Positions 49,591 through 62,477 of a DNA stretch of 64,000 bases are shown piece by piece (positions within the stretch are counted from its first letter, which is position 1; every line of letters starts with the position of its first letter). Source of the DNA: Mugil cephalus (lineage: Eukaryota > Chordata > Actinopteri > Mugiliformes > Mugilidae); assembly GCF_022458985.1 (NCBI RefSeq), contig NC_061782.1, positions 19,586,172-19,650,171 on the forward strand, read 5' to 3'. The position numbers and the translations under genes were made by a program. A model generated the notes under the pieces. It searched no databases. It saw nothing but the letters and a program-made list of their open reading frames with translations, and had not been told where the DNA came from.

Positions 49591-52500
49591 AGGACACACT
49601 GAGATCTCATTAATGCCAAGCAGAGTCATGGATTATTAGTTTGTAATAGACCCGTCAGTGTTTTGTCGTGCACATGCAAGGATCATAACATCAACAGCTC
49701 AGCAGAGGTTGTTGCATTGCTTTTCTTTTCTGAGAATGTTATAAATGTAAATGTCCATTGACGTTCCAAGAGAGAAACGATTGGTCGTCTGTCAACTGTC
49801 AATCTATATATCAATCTCCTATAAGCTATCACTTAGTCATCTTACAGATACCTCTGTGACCCTTTAAATGATTTTGTAAAGAAACAAGACATCGATTTAC
49901 TTTGACTGATCACTGGCAGTAGATGATGAGTCCTAGGTGATAATCAAACAGGGTGTGGTCCAGTTACTTCAGGACTCAAGAGGTTTAAGTGATTTGATTT
50001 GCACTAAAATCACATTCTACATTATGTGATCAAAAGGACAGCTCGTATAAGCTCTGTACATATCTCTGAACACACATACATATGCAAAATCCACAGGATT
50101 TTGCTTCTGAATCCCTGGCAACCAGACATGGACGTGGCATGTATTTAAAATGAGATTTATCCTTCTAAACAACAAGCAACAGATTCATTGACTGCAATGC
50201 ATACTTATTCTTTACTAAAGTGCTGCACAAGGACAAGCAAAAAAGGGATATATTTGCATAATAAAATAAATATAAAATTGTTAAGACATCTCAGAGCACC
50301 AAATGACACCATGTACAAATTGAGATTCTTCTTAAAACTGTGGGTGGGTTTTATTTAATTGACGCAGGCTGCTGAACCTTTTCTAAGAAACTGCAGCTCT
50401 GGTTTTTCAGACCTCAGTCACAATCAATATATTAATTATTTTCTGCGGTTAAAAATACCTCAGGATTGTTTTTTTTTGTTTGTTTGTTTTTTTAATGAAA
50501 ACTCAGTAATTGATCTGACTGAAGTGGACATCTACAATCTTGAAGGAACCACAGCGTAAACAGCTCTTGGCAGCTTGAACTGGCGGGGTGTAATGTTCTT
50601 TGTCACAAGTGTGAAAATTACATTATGGCGCATGGCAAGGTTCCACGCAATGACTCCCTCTAAACAATGCAGGGAAGACATCTAGAAAAGTCTGATGTAT
50701 TGGCAGGGTTTACAGGATTTAAGTAAAAGCAATAAAACAAATACATAGAAATGCTCCATTACAATTAGAGTACACCAAAAAGTACACCATTACATTGTTA
50801 TTATTATTACTGCCATGCATTAATGTGTAATTAGAATTTTACTGTTTTACTGGATTAATTACAGCTGCTTTAAGTGTTCAGAGCAGGAACTAATTATTTT
50901 CACCATGGACGATTACTTTCTCAGTCAATCAATTGATTGATTGGTTTGTGAAAAGACGTTTAATATTAAGAAATGCCAACATAAACACATCCACATCAAA
51001 TTACTAAAAATAAAAATAATAAAAAAGAAATTACATAATAAATCCTCAGAATATCATTGTTGTTTCTTTTGCTTCTTCTATGTAAAAATCCCAAACCTCA
51101 AACATTTGCATAAATGTAATGCTGTGAAAGCCAAAAGTGTAGTACAATGTACAGCATTCGAGTAAATGCTCTAAACAACACATTCAAAGTCCTGTCTGTA
51201 GATATTTAGACTTTTTTTATGGAAGTCGTTCCCTGAAGACTCTGTAGTGGTGCCCAAATTATTTTTTTCTACCTAAACTGACTTTTATTTTAACTGCCTA
51301 CTTTACTTTATGGTTGTTTAGAACATATTTATCCAGAGATCTCCATAAGATGGTGATTTAACCTTAGAGGATCAGTGTATTGACTGGATGCAGATTAGAG
51401 CCTCCACCCCCTAATGTGTGTGTCTGTGTGTATTTGTATGTGAGTGTTTGTGTGTAAAAATTGATTTTTGGAAAAAAACAAACAAAAAAAAAAAAACAAT
51501 TGTCATGTTTGATGAAGCACAACATTCAGGATAAAACCCTATTTATTTAAGCAGTTAGTTGGTCCCATGTAAAGTCAACAATGATCTACAAATATTTCAG
51601 AGGAAAAACTAGTGTGTATTTCATTTTTGTGTCTCTCTCAATCTCAAAAATGTCTTAACTGAGTCATTTAAATTTTTGAGGCCTGGACTGCAACTTTTTG
51701 TTCACAAGCCAAGTCATTAAGTCTGATCTTGAGAACATATTCATTAATACACAGGACGAGATGTTACGATCCCTCTTTTAGAAGCCCGGTTCAACTGGAC
51801 AACTGACCAGCAGACCAGTGATCAGCTACTAACTAGTCTAACCAGCAGCAGTAGGTAAGAAATGATGGGAATGTGACCACACTCCAAACAAACATCTCTT
51901 CTTCTGCCTATATTAGAAATAAGATACAACCAGACACCGAACAGAAGATACTTTGTTGTTCATGGTGTTGTTCAAGAATACAGACAAAAATAAAAGGCAT
52001 GTAAATTGAGTCAGGAGAATTTTACACTGCAATCATGACGATATAATCATAATACAATATGTCCTATATATCTATAAAATTAGACACTTACTCAGTCCCT
52101 CTAGGTGAGACAGATTTGAAGGAAAGGGTTCTGACAGTGAAAAAGTCTTAAGCATACACTTGAATTTAAAATACACTGTTTGTTTTAGACTGGTGTGTGT
52201 GGCCTGTTTTATGAGGACTCAACACTCACTTAACCACACTTCCCTGTAGCGTTAGGCATATTGTCTTAATAGGGGAAGCTGTTGCAGGCAATATATTATG
52301 TGAATAGAGAGAGAACTGCCCAGCATTCGTCAACCCGCTCTGCATTTAAGGTCACATGAGATGAGCTCAGCTCTAAATCAAAATGTTTGTGGTGACTTGT
52401 AAATTCCTTTGGAATAACTAACAGGAAACTGCAGTCGTCTAAGAGAATTTTATCCGAGAGAAAAAATGCACAGTCATGCGGTTGTTCATGGAGACAGAGC

Positions 52501-53539
52501 AACGCTGCTCCATGATTTATTTATTTTTATAATCCCTGGACTAGATTAACACCAGCAGGAGGAAATTTTCCACACGGGTATTCCGCTTCTGCAGAGCCTG
52601 AGCCGAACGAGACGATAGGTGGATTGATTTCCACTGTGTATTTCTGCCTGTTTTCGTAGCTGAGTGTGTGTGAGGAATGCTCCTCTGGGTCTGTACAATC
52701 ACCGAATTAATGGGTGGAGGAGGATGCTGCTCTGTGACGAAACTTCTTAAAAGCATCATGAATAATAGATTTGATGAGACATGTAGGAGCACCCTGTTCA
52801 ATCCAAGGTTAATGAATCCCACACTGGTGCTAATAAATGCTAACACACTCTCACAAACGCGCTGAGCAATACAAATATCCATATCCATCTAATCCCCCGG
52901 AGTAAGTGAGCAGAAAATAACGGTGCTCGGGTTGCTGTGTGGATAAGCAGGCGCTACGCTAACCCTGAAAGGTTTTCATTATCTGCGTCAGTGTTTTAAT
53001 TGTCTGCTGAGGTGATGGGGTTAGCGGGGACGTGTGTGGGTTGCTTGCTGCAGAAAATAGTCTATTTGCCTAGACTCTGAAGCTAATTCACATTTTTATT
53101 GTGCACAATTAATATAAAATATAAGACCCTAACCCATTATTTCTATTCAGGTCGCCGCAGTCCAGTTTTCTTTCTCAGTCCGAGGAGCAGAATCAAGATG
53201 AGCTCGACATTTTTCGAAACGTGGAGCTGTTTTCTTGCCAAACTATTGTCAAGCAAAGCAACACCAAAACAGCCCTGATGAAACAGATGTGTTCCCTCAA
53301 GACTAACTATGGGTTAACAGTTTGAATGGAGTGTTCTTTCCCCAAAACCTTTACTTTAATTATTATAAAGCTAGAGGAGTTCAGTAGGTAATAATTTATA
53401 GGGATATGGAAAATGTAATAATAAGTAACTTTACAAAGAGGAAGCAGCGTGTGCATTACCCTGCAGCCTCAATCAGTCTGTTATGACCACTGGTGGCTAT
53501 GCAGTGGCTAATGTTAGCTAACAAACGGATATCGCTGTG

Positions 53540-53624
53540 TATAGTATAGTATAGTATAGTATAGTATAGTATAGTATAGTATAGTACAGTATAGTATAGT
53601 ACAGCATAATATAGTATAGTACAG
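53540..53624. repeat. (TATAG)n pentanucleotide array
   Basis: About 17 tandem 5-bp units with a few TACAG and TAATA variants toward the right end. Confidence 0.95.
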
Positions 53625-55329
53625 AGTCAGCTTGCTTACTTCATTATTCCCTTTGAAGGCTTCCTTTAAGATTTGGACATGCTTTTTAAATAATGCTTCA
53701 GTGTGATTTCTGTGAAAGATATTTGCAGCACATCTGCCAGATATACTTATGTGAGACACTTGAGGTTTTCAACTAGTTTGTTCTTTATGCTAATAAGCAT
53801 CTCCATGAACCCTAAACAGAGCCCGTGTGTTAAAATCAAAATAATCTAATGTCTCCATGAGTTGGTTGCAGACAAGTAGAAAAAATAAAATCCCTTTGTT
53901 TACAGTTTGGAATTGCATTTTCAAAAAAAAAAAAAAAAAAAGCCTGTGCGCACTCACTTGGTTCACCTCCCTCCCGTCAAACACGTTCTGCAGGAAACAA
54001 GACACAACAGGTCTAGTCAGGACCTCCAACTGTATACACCAGCCTCAAGCTGAAGCACCAACAGCAGCGACCGTTATTCTAAATGCAAATAGGAGCCAGG
54101 AGAGCTGCTCTGGAATGTGTTTAGTAAAATTTTTAGGGGAAAAACACAATAATCCATTCATTCGAACCTGGCTTCCTGAGAAGTGAACCAGGTCCCCCGG
54201 TTCCCCAATCAGTGATTGTGTTTTAATTGGCTATTTGGCCGCACAGCCTCTGCTCACCATTCATACCGTCAGAGCCATTCATCAATTGTTGATTAGGTGT
54301 CTTCAGCCTCTGTAGTGAATAACTGTAGGTCTGGCCTTATCTTTCAGCCATTAACCAGCAGCTGATGAAGCTAAAAGAAATGCAGAGTATAGAAAATAAT
54401 AATAATATGCACTCCTTATTTCTAATTTGTGGTGTGATGGTTGCAGTTTTATTCACTGCGAGCTGTTAAACATGGAATTATTTAGAGGACATATCTTTGA
54501 AATATTGGCAACACGACAGTTAAAATGTAGCTGTTTTTTTCACGCAACAAATAGGCTAAAATAATGGAGAATATCAAACATGTCACATCACAGGTTCCTG
54601 AAACCATTCCCTTATGTCAGATATTCAGTTTACATACAAATGTAAAAGCAGCAAACATTTACATCAGAGACGTTGCAGAAAATACAAGAACTGTGGTTCT
54701 TTTCTTGTTATGTAAGTTACATATTTTGGTGTTTGAACTGTTGGGCACATAGACCGTGAACTGTACGATGGACGTTTTCACTGTTTTGTGATGTTTAATA
54801 GACAAGTAAAGAAGTAACCAACGGATGAATAGACAATAAAGAATGTTAGTTCCAGTCGAAATGTACTAGAGCGTTTTGCAGAAAAGAGTGTTGTCAGTCA
54901 GATAAGTCATTTCCTCTTTGGGCAGTGATTCATTTGGTGTGCTTTACTGTAAATTTGTCAGTTGCCTCTTGAATACATCCCCCACCAGGTGTCAGTAGCC
55001 ATCTTGCCTATCTACCTCCAATGCGGTTCATGCTACAAATGCAGACAAAGGTATGCTCACCAGTGCTCCTTCCTGCCAGTAAATTAAGTAAAAATACTAA
55101 GTGTGCCACAACATAGTTTGGAATCACAACACTAAAGCTGCAAACAAACTTACTTCATTTAGATTCCAGCTAACAAAAAAAAAAAAACTGCCCCTTTCCC
55201 ACTTTAATCTTCAGTTCATTTAACTGCTCTGGATGGCCAAATGTATTTGATCATGAAAAATATTACTGACTCATAGGAAATGTGGACAGAAAAAGAGGAT
55301 GCTTTGATCAATGCCCTACTTTTCTGTTA

Positions 55330-55976
55330 GATGAGAAGAGGGCGGAGGGAGATGCAGAGGAGAGGCAGGGAGGGAGGAGGCGGTACTATGCGTCCTCCAG
55401 TCATCCTCTCAACTCTTGCGCACACTGGCGTTCAAACGGGGAGGCAGATCCGGAGTGAGAGGATTGAACCCCCAGAAATGACTTTACAATAAATATGAGG
55501 ATTTTAAACGCCCTTGGATTTTTCTGGATATTTTCTTTTATTTAGTCGCACTGGGGAGGATTCTTCTTCTCCTCAGCTTCTGTCTCTGCCAGCACCGCTC
55601 CTTCAGCTTAAAACCATACCTGGCACAGGTCTCATGTAGTCTACCTTTAATCGCTTTTGTAGAGAGATAGCTAAGCCGCCTGAAGCCAAATTAGAGGACA
55701 CGTTTAGGTGACAAAAACATGTGATTCCGTGCTGGTTCCATGCGGCAGCCAAGCCCCGTCGCTGGCATCTGAACAGCTGGGTCGTGTCGAGAAGATTGTG
55801 GATTAACGTCTCGGTTTTTTTTTTTTTGCGCGTCTCTCAGTGGCCTGTAGACAAAAAAATGTGCGCCTGTTTTATTGAATTAACTACATGAGTGGAGCCC
55901 GAACAAACGCGCGTACCTGCTCTTGATTTCCCCCCCACCCCAAAATATCTGCTGAATTAAACGGCGCCAGGGAAAT
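55330..55976 (+). promoter_or_regulatory. ccdc88a: Promoter and 5' leader of the ccdc88a-like gene
   Basis: A G-rich purine block (55335-55385) is followed by CpG-containing sequence up to the start codon. If transcription begins near the G-rich block, the leader holds several short upstream ORFs: 55388-55492 (34 codons), a start-stop ATGTGA at 55719-55724, and short ones beginning at 55740, 55859 and 55887. No intron in the leader is evident. Confidence 0.45.
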
Positions 55977-56263
55977 ATGGAAAGCGAGGTTTTCACCCCT
56001 CTGCTGGAGCAGTTCATGCTCACGCCTCTGGTCTGCTGGGTAAGACCCCGAATCAACTATTCAAATGCGGCCTGAGCTCGCTAATTAATCACCCACTGCA
56101 TTTGCTTAAATAGTTTATTGATTATCTTTACACCTATTTTGCTCTTTTTTCCCCCCCTCCAGGTGAAGACCGTGGGGCAGCCGACAGTGACTGATGGCAC
56201 CAGTTTATCGGAATATATTGAATTAGTGGATGGGATTTACCTGAACGAGATCATGCTCGAGAT
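55977..56263 (+). CDS. ccdc88a: Girdin (CCDC88A)-like, first two coding exons (3' partial)
   Basis: Coding exons are 55977-56039 (21 codons) and 56163-56263 (33 codons plus two bases). The start has A at -3 and G at +4. The peptide MESEVFTPLLEQFMLTPLVC followed by WVKTVGQ...LVDGIYLNEIMLEM matches the N-terminal HOOK-type domain of girdin; CCDC88A begins with almost the same EIFTPLLEQFM, while CCDC88C (Daple) begins differently. Known girdins are about 1,870-residue coiled-coil proteins that link G-alpha-i, Akt signalling, actin and dynein cargo. The remaining exons lie beyond base 64000. Several substitutions against the human N-terminus could mean a teleost-duplicate paralogue. Confidence 0.85.
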
Positions 56264-59024
56264 GTGAGTACTGTCACACACATTCAGAAATACTGCGGAT
56301 CAATCCATCTTCCCTTTGCACTGGCCTCCATACTGCAACTAGTTTATGCTAATTAGGGCATGCAAACCTTATTAATAGTGCTAGATGTGCATAAAGTGGG
56401 AGCAATTTTCCATAAATAGATGATCATAGACGCAGTTTGGCTCAGTATATAGGGTCCAGAGGTGTGGAGGAGGAGGGGGAGGAGGGATAAAATGATACTC
56501 ACCCTGGGGCTTTTAGTGGGGTCATCCCCTCATGAGCAAATTAAGCAACTGCAGCCTCAGTCCAGCAGTTGAGATTGTCTGCTGGAGTGAATGTAGGCTA
56601 CGCACAAAGGGACCCTGTATTGGGGGCAGTGACTGGTTTGCGCTGTGAGAAATCTCCAGATTTTTCCGCCAGCGTCCGTGGTGCATGGATGCAGCCCCGT
56701 AACTTCCAATTGTTTTTGTTTCTTTTTTGTTTTTTTCTGTCACACTACACACACTGTCATCTGCAGCCGACTGGAAGACACCCCGCCCCTGGAAGCTGCA
56801 GCACTCGCGCTTCCTGCTGCGCCGTACAAACGGCACAGCCACGAATAGAAGCCTTGAACAGAGACGCACTGGTAGAAGGGCAAAATCAGGATGTGGCTGT
56901 AGCAGGCCAGCATATATGTTTGTTTTTATTAGATTAAAAAGGAAGCGGATCCTTTGGTAAATCTCTGTTGGATGCTGGAGGAGGCTGAGGCGTTGCATGT
57001 CAAACCTCTCTGTCTTTCCAGTCACCTGCTCATACACACATATATATATAGCATGACAGGAGACAGTTTTCCACTCCTTTGTCTGGCTCCAGGCTGCTAC
57101 TTCCCGCTAGCGAGACCATTTTTCATATTTTCCGCTAATGCCACACTCTACATTGTCAGCGTTTATCCCAGCGCTTGCCTGTCTAGGGAGCGTTCAACCG
57201 AGTCTGCTCCCGCTGGAATTGATTTTCACATCACAGGAGATTATGTGTCGCACTCTTGTGGGCCAGTTTCTTGTGTCACCTCACATCAGTAGCAAAGGTT
57301 AACTTTGTTGGGATTAGAGATCTTTCTGAGAAGATTTTCGCTTTAGTAACCAGCGCAAAGTGTTTTGGAAGCTTTAAGCTGTGGCTGCCGCGCTGCATGA
57401 GGAGCTGATTAACTCCACTAACCGTTTCCTGTGTCCTCTTCTTCCTGCCCTGCCTCCCTCCACTGTCCCCGACCTCTTGCTGCTCCATCAGGCTACTAAG
57501 CTGCCAATCTCGTCAGATTTAAACAACCCCTTCCACCCTTCTTTCCCATGATTTTTTTCCATCTCCTCCAGGCCCTTTCTGTCTCTAAACAGAAGTGTGT
57601 TTTTGGAGGCCGCTTCAGGTTCAGTTAGACAAGGTTGTTTTTTTTTCCCCTCTTCCACACTTAGCGTTTTTCAAAATAGCGAACCAGACAGTGGTATTTT
57701 CAGAGCATTTTCTCTCGTGGGACATTGTATAGTGTAGAGCAACTGGAAAGATATTTGGGGAAAGGGTTAGAGGAATGAGGATGATTTGTCAGAAGCCTAA
57801 GATTAGAAACCCTTCACATGATGGGCATGATTTGCAAAGTCAGAGCTGGTGGATGACTCCCAAAAAACAAAAATAAAATCAAGCCCCAGTTTAGCAATAC
57901 TTCAATCTTGCATATTAAGATTAAGACCAGGTTGGGTTAGATTTCCGTTTGGCTGAATGGGAATTGTCAGTGGCTTGTTGTGGGCTCCTGTAGAGAACAT
58001 CCTGCTGAACTGAACTGTGTCTGGCTCACAGAATGTCGGGGATTGCCGACTGGAGACAGCCAGCTCTGTGTGTTTATGTTTATGTGCTTTTCTGCAGGGC
58101 TTCTGTGTGTGCGTGGGAGTGTGTGTGTGTTTTGGAGTTCTTTCTTTCTTTTTTTTTCACTGTGCATTTGGTTTTGGACTGAGGCAGCTGTTGGTAGTCA
58201 TCTTGTCCAGCCACCCTCTCACACAAAAGGCCTACAGTGTTGGTCAGATCCTATGTTGGTGAGACTGCTCTTTGTCTGCCTCCGCTGCTTTACTACTCGA
58301 GTGCAGTAGACTCGGCAAACAAAAAGCAAACAAGCTAAAAGGAAATCTATTCATTCAATAATTAAAAACTGTTATGTTGTTGAAAGTGGATGCCGGTGCC
58401 TAGTAAAGCCTCTCCCCCTCCGTCTCTCATTAAAAGTAGCTTAAAAACCACAGGTGAGTTTTCTGAATTCCTTGAAGAACCGTAGACGAAAATTAACAGG
58501 GTCGGCATTTGTTGCGATTGTTGGTTGCACACAAATGTCCTCAGATGCTCATTTAATTTTCTGCTTAACCCCTCAGTCCTGAGAGCTTGAAATAATTTGC
58601 AGTGAATGTGTGTTAAAAATTCACCAGTGCATAAAAACTATAACTACTACAAATGTTCTCCATCCTCCAGAGTATGATAAAACTACTGCAGTCTACACAC
58701 ATAAGCAGGTGAACATCAACATGAAGTAATGTCTGTTCAGAATACTGCAAGACATTTTGCTTGCCCCGAATCTTGGCACAAGGGAGAAGTGTTGGTTGAC
58801 GTGTAGTCACATATCGCATCACTTCTTACCTACTGCTGCTGGCTAGACTTGTTAGCTGGTGTCTTCTTCTTGGTTGCTAGTTGGTAGCTGACTGCTAGCC
58901 TGCCGGTTGGTTTTTAGTTGGACTGGGCGTCTAAATGCGTTTTGTCTCGGATCTTGGCACAGGGGATTGTAACATCGCATCCTGTGTAGTAATGAATACT
59001 TAATTACATATGTTACATTTTTAG

Positions 59025-59218
59025 TAGAGATGTAACGGTATTCAAACCAAACCAAAAAACTGCGATACCACGCCCACGATATGTACCACGATACCCTCAT
59101 GGACAATAGTATGTAGTTTAGATTAGTTTAGATAATTTAGTTATGTGAAGGCAGTGCATATGTTAAAACCTTTAAAGTTAATACATTTGGGTTGGTTTGG
59201 TGTATTGTAACATCCCTA
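59025..59218. mobile_element. Non-autonomous hAT-type MITE
   Basis: This 194-bp element is flanked by a perfect 8-bp duplication ATTTTTAG (59017-59024 and 59219-59226), the size made by hAT transposases. Its ends are inverted repeats: TAGAGATGTAACGGTATTCA on the left and, reverse-complemented on the right, TAGGGATGTTACAATACACC; both continue into AAACCAA. It has no coding capacity. Confidence 0.85.
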
Positions 59219-59379
59219 ATTTTTAGTGAAAGCTGGAGTGTTGGTGTGTCAATGTCTCTATCATGCAGTAAGTGAGAGACATGGCAGACTAGCTGGCAGC
59301 AGTTGTCATGAGGACAGCATGGGAGACCCCAGGATTATCTAACGGTTTGCTGACAGACACCCAGATGGCACCGTGTCCC

Positions 59380-59600
59380 CTCCCCCTGCCCTCTTGTGAC
59401 TGACATTATCTAGCCAATTAGATTGCCTCCGTAGTGCTGTCAAACCAATTACTTTTCCCGCTTAGAGAGAAGGCGCCAATTAAGTGTTTATCTGAGTGAC
59501 AACTGTCCGGCTGAATTCTCTGTTGTACTGCCAATTGTGCTGAACTGTGGAGTCATTTATGTGAGTTAATTAGACAATTGAAGAACCAAAAGCAGAAAGT
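59380..59600. promoter_or_regulatory. Candidate intronic enhancer with repeated CAATTA motifs
   Basis: Within about 190 bases there are AGCCAATTAGATTG, AACCAATTAC, GCGCCAATTAAGTG, TGCCAATTGTGC and GTTAATTAGACAATTG, at spacings of roughly 30-65 bases. Repeated homeodomain-type cores in otherwise balanced sequence are typical of conserved vertebrate enhancers. Conservation was not checked. Confidence 0.35.
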
Positions 59601-60605
59601 TACGTAACATTCATCATGTCTAATTTGGCTTATTTTGAAGTACTTCCATGCACTTTCCAGGATTATATATACTTCTATGACCCATCTCTAACCCCAAGCA
59701 GTGGTCAAAAAAAGGCATTCTTTGCTAATTTGGCAGAAGAAAGTACAAGTGTAGAGTAGTAAAACATTGTGAAAAGAATGTGGCTACACATGCTCTGCGG
59801 GTTAATGGCTCTTTTGGCTTGAAGATTCAGACAGATCCGTGCATGTCTGTGAATCTGCCTGAATGGCTTCACACATGGGGATGGAGTATGAATACAGTGA
59901 GTGTAACAGCCACTTATTGAGATTTTTATCTGCATATCTTTCTGCAGGGAACATACGGAACAGGTAAACCTATGAGTCAGTGGTTGTGGATCTGTAAATA
60001 CTGAAGATCAAGGCCGTTTCTGACTCAAATCACTTAATCAAGTTGCGGTCATTTTATGAGCCAATTAACTGTTCAATGTGTTATCCATACACAAATCTAA
60101 ACCCAAGGCCGTTGTTGAAGATGACTCCGAATGCTTCGTTTGATTATCCAGTAACTTTTACGCGGCCATATGGAGTCCACATTATGCTCATAACCAGGCT
60201 TTGAAAGCCATTGTTGCTCTAGCAGAGTATTCTGAGGTTTCACAACCATCTGGCAGCGTTTTATCTAGAATGAAGAAGAAGCCGCATACAAAGAAACATA
60301 TGAGTCAGCTCGTCTCTGCTTTTTATTTGAATGCTACTTTCAGCATGTTGCGCTGGGAAGAACTCCTGCGTGTGTTGAGGTTTAGGCGATAACAGAGTGG
60401 GAAATGTAGAAATTAAAAAGCTAAACCCTTCATCTGTGCAAGACATGAGTGATGAAAATAAAAACTATGAAAGATCATTATTGTGCTGTTTTACATAGAA
60501 TGGGACAAAAATGGCTTCTCAGATGTGTCTTCCCATGTGAATAAACTGTATTAAAGCCTAAACTAAAATATTAGCTAATTTAGCTGCAGCACCAGCTCGG
60601 ATTAC

Positions 60606-60845
60606 ACTTCCTCTCCAAAGCCTGGCCTTATTTTTACTCTCTTCCCCCTTTCATCTCATTCTTCTCCCTCTTTCTGACATCCTCCTTCTTCATCACTTCC
60701 CACCATGCACTGCCACTGTCCCTCTTCTTGTCTCTCTCTTTCTCCCATCCCTCTCCCCCGCTGGCGTCTTCATCACCTCCACTTCTCCTTTTCTGCCCGT
60801 GCTTCACCGCTCCGGACGGTTCCCTCCTTTCTCCCTTTTGTTTTC
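60606..60845. repeat. Long pyrimidine-rich tract
   Basis: About 240 bases on the plus strand are dominated by C and T (CTTCTCCCTCTTTC, CTTGTCTCTCTCTTTCTCCC). Strong strand asymmetry of this kind can form triplex DNA. Confidence 0.7.
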
Positions 60846-62415
60846 TTTTGAGCAGCACGTAAAGCCTTTGTTGGCGTTCTGAGGTTCATTACAGAAGACA
60901 TAGTTGGGATTCCTGCTGTAGTGGAGACTGGAGGCAGTCAGATCTGCTGCTGGGGTGTCAGTCTGTTTTGGTTCCCCCGCTGCCTCTGCTAGACCGTTGC
61001 GTCCAGCCTTCAACATCATCGAGTGAAGCCGGACATCAATCTCTCAACTCTCGTAATCATCTCAGCGTCATGCGATTCCGGGTCGCTCTGACAGGAGGGA
61101 GGATGTGTATCATGTTAAACAGGAAACGGCAGCTGTGACCTTGAGTGGACGAAACTTTAACAAGGCTGTGTTAATGTGAGGCGCTCAAAAACCTCAGAAC
61201 CAAGGACACGTTTAACTCCACAGGGGCCGTTTTAGGTTTTTAGACGCCCTTTTGCTCTTAGGTTCTCAGGCCGAGCAATATGAAACCTCTGATCTGATTT
61301 ACAGTTTAAAGCAGCACATTCTCAAATTTCTATGTGAGGAAATGAACCTGTCAATTGTGCTGATTTGACTGAGCTCACTACAACTGAGCTGTTATTTACA
61401 TATTTTTATCTTCATCCTGCTTTAGTTGTCGGTGTTAATTTGCTGGTGCGGGTATTTGCAGTTGCAGTAGACGTTCAGTGGCGCAGAGGACATAATCCCT
61501 TTTGTTGCCTGGAAGATTTTTTGCCGTGAAACATCTGCAGAAAGTGTTGGAATTCATTAACAGCAGCTTAACATTGAGAATTAAAAGCAAAGTTGAGTTA
61601 ATAATTGACCAGGTTTGACATTTCTGTCCCAAAGAGGAACTCGGAGCAGCAGGGAATTAAGTATGGAAGGATTATATTGGCGTACTGAAGGAACCGTACG
61701 CTATGCTGGATTTCCAGCCTCTCCCTCCTTCCTCTCATTTGAGACTTAAATTCAGTTAAAGTTCCCTGTACTGCTTCACTTCATGTCCAGCTTGGCAGGA
61801 ATGAGTTTATCTGCTGTCCCTATGGATACAGTGGCAGAGGAGAGGAATGGAAAGGGGCCCGGTGGAAGCAGAAAAACAAAGAACGAGAGTAACAAGCTCA
61901 TGAAAAACCAAGACAAGGAAATGGGTTGATGAGAACCGCATACCACTGGTGAGATCCTCTCTGGTCTGTTTGTCTACTACAGTTCCCTTGAGAAGAGAGT
62001 GATGGGAGAGGGAAGAGGAGGATACAGTCACTCTGACCGTTAGGTTTATTTCAGTGTTGTAGTTTGTTATGAACTGCACTCAATTTCACTCAACTACAAT
62101 TTTTAATGGAGCATGATAATACAATTTGGAGAAGTAGAAGGATTGTGTTGTGACATATGATGCTGTTGATCATGAAAATCATCAAAATTCCCATTATCAC
62201 ATTGAGTTTGTACTGGGAGTATTCCTATGTTATCAGTGCCTTTCTTGATTTAACGTTCATGTGTGCACCATGGTGTACCTTTGTAATTCTGGGCATACAG
62301 TATACCATCGAAAGAGCAACATGTGTGGGTCCTTCATGTTAAAGGACAGTTTTCTGTATTCAAAATGTTTAGTAGAAGTTTATCATTTATCTGTGTAAGT
62401 TGGTAAGGTGCACAT

Positions 62416-62416
<1 letters not shown>

Positions 62417-62476
<60 letters not shown>
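62417..62476. repeat. (GT)30 microsatellite
   Basis: Thirty uninterrupted GT units. The open frames across it (poly Cys-Val, poly Thr-His) are artefacts of the repeat. Confidence 0.98.

Positions 62477-62477
<1 letters not shown>

Larger units (their letters stand above)
48310..55320. other. Intergenic pnpt1-ccdc88a
   Basis: This 7 kb gap between divergently oriented genes has no exon I can recognise. It holds a (TTTA)n tract at 48488-48530, AT-rich sequence, a cluster of RFX-like sites near 49407-49590, a TATAG pentanucleotide array near 53540 and a poly-A tract near 53923-53941. Regulatory elements for either gene are likely but unproven. Confidence 0.6.

Noticed and set aside
55977..56263. 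ccdc88c (Daple) or a HOOK gene instead of ccdc88a
   Set aside because: The EVFTPLLEQFM start fits girdin; Daple starts with a different sequence, and HOOK proteins lack the WVKT...LVDGIYLN pattern in this form.
56522..57037. 171-codon open frame on the minus strand in the ccdc88a intron
   Set aside because: It is the longest unexplained frame, but its peptide has no recognisable domain or family motif, the sequence includes repeats and splice-like tracts, and it sits inside an intron of an opposite-strand gene.
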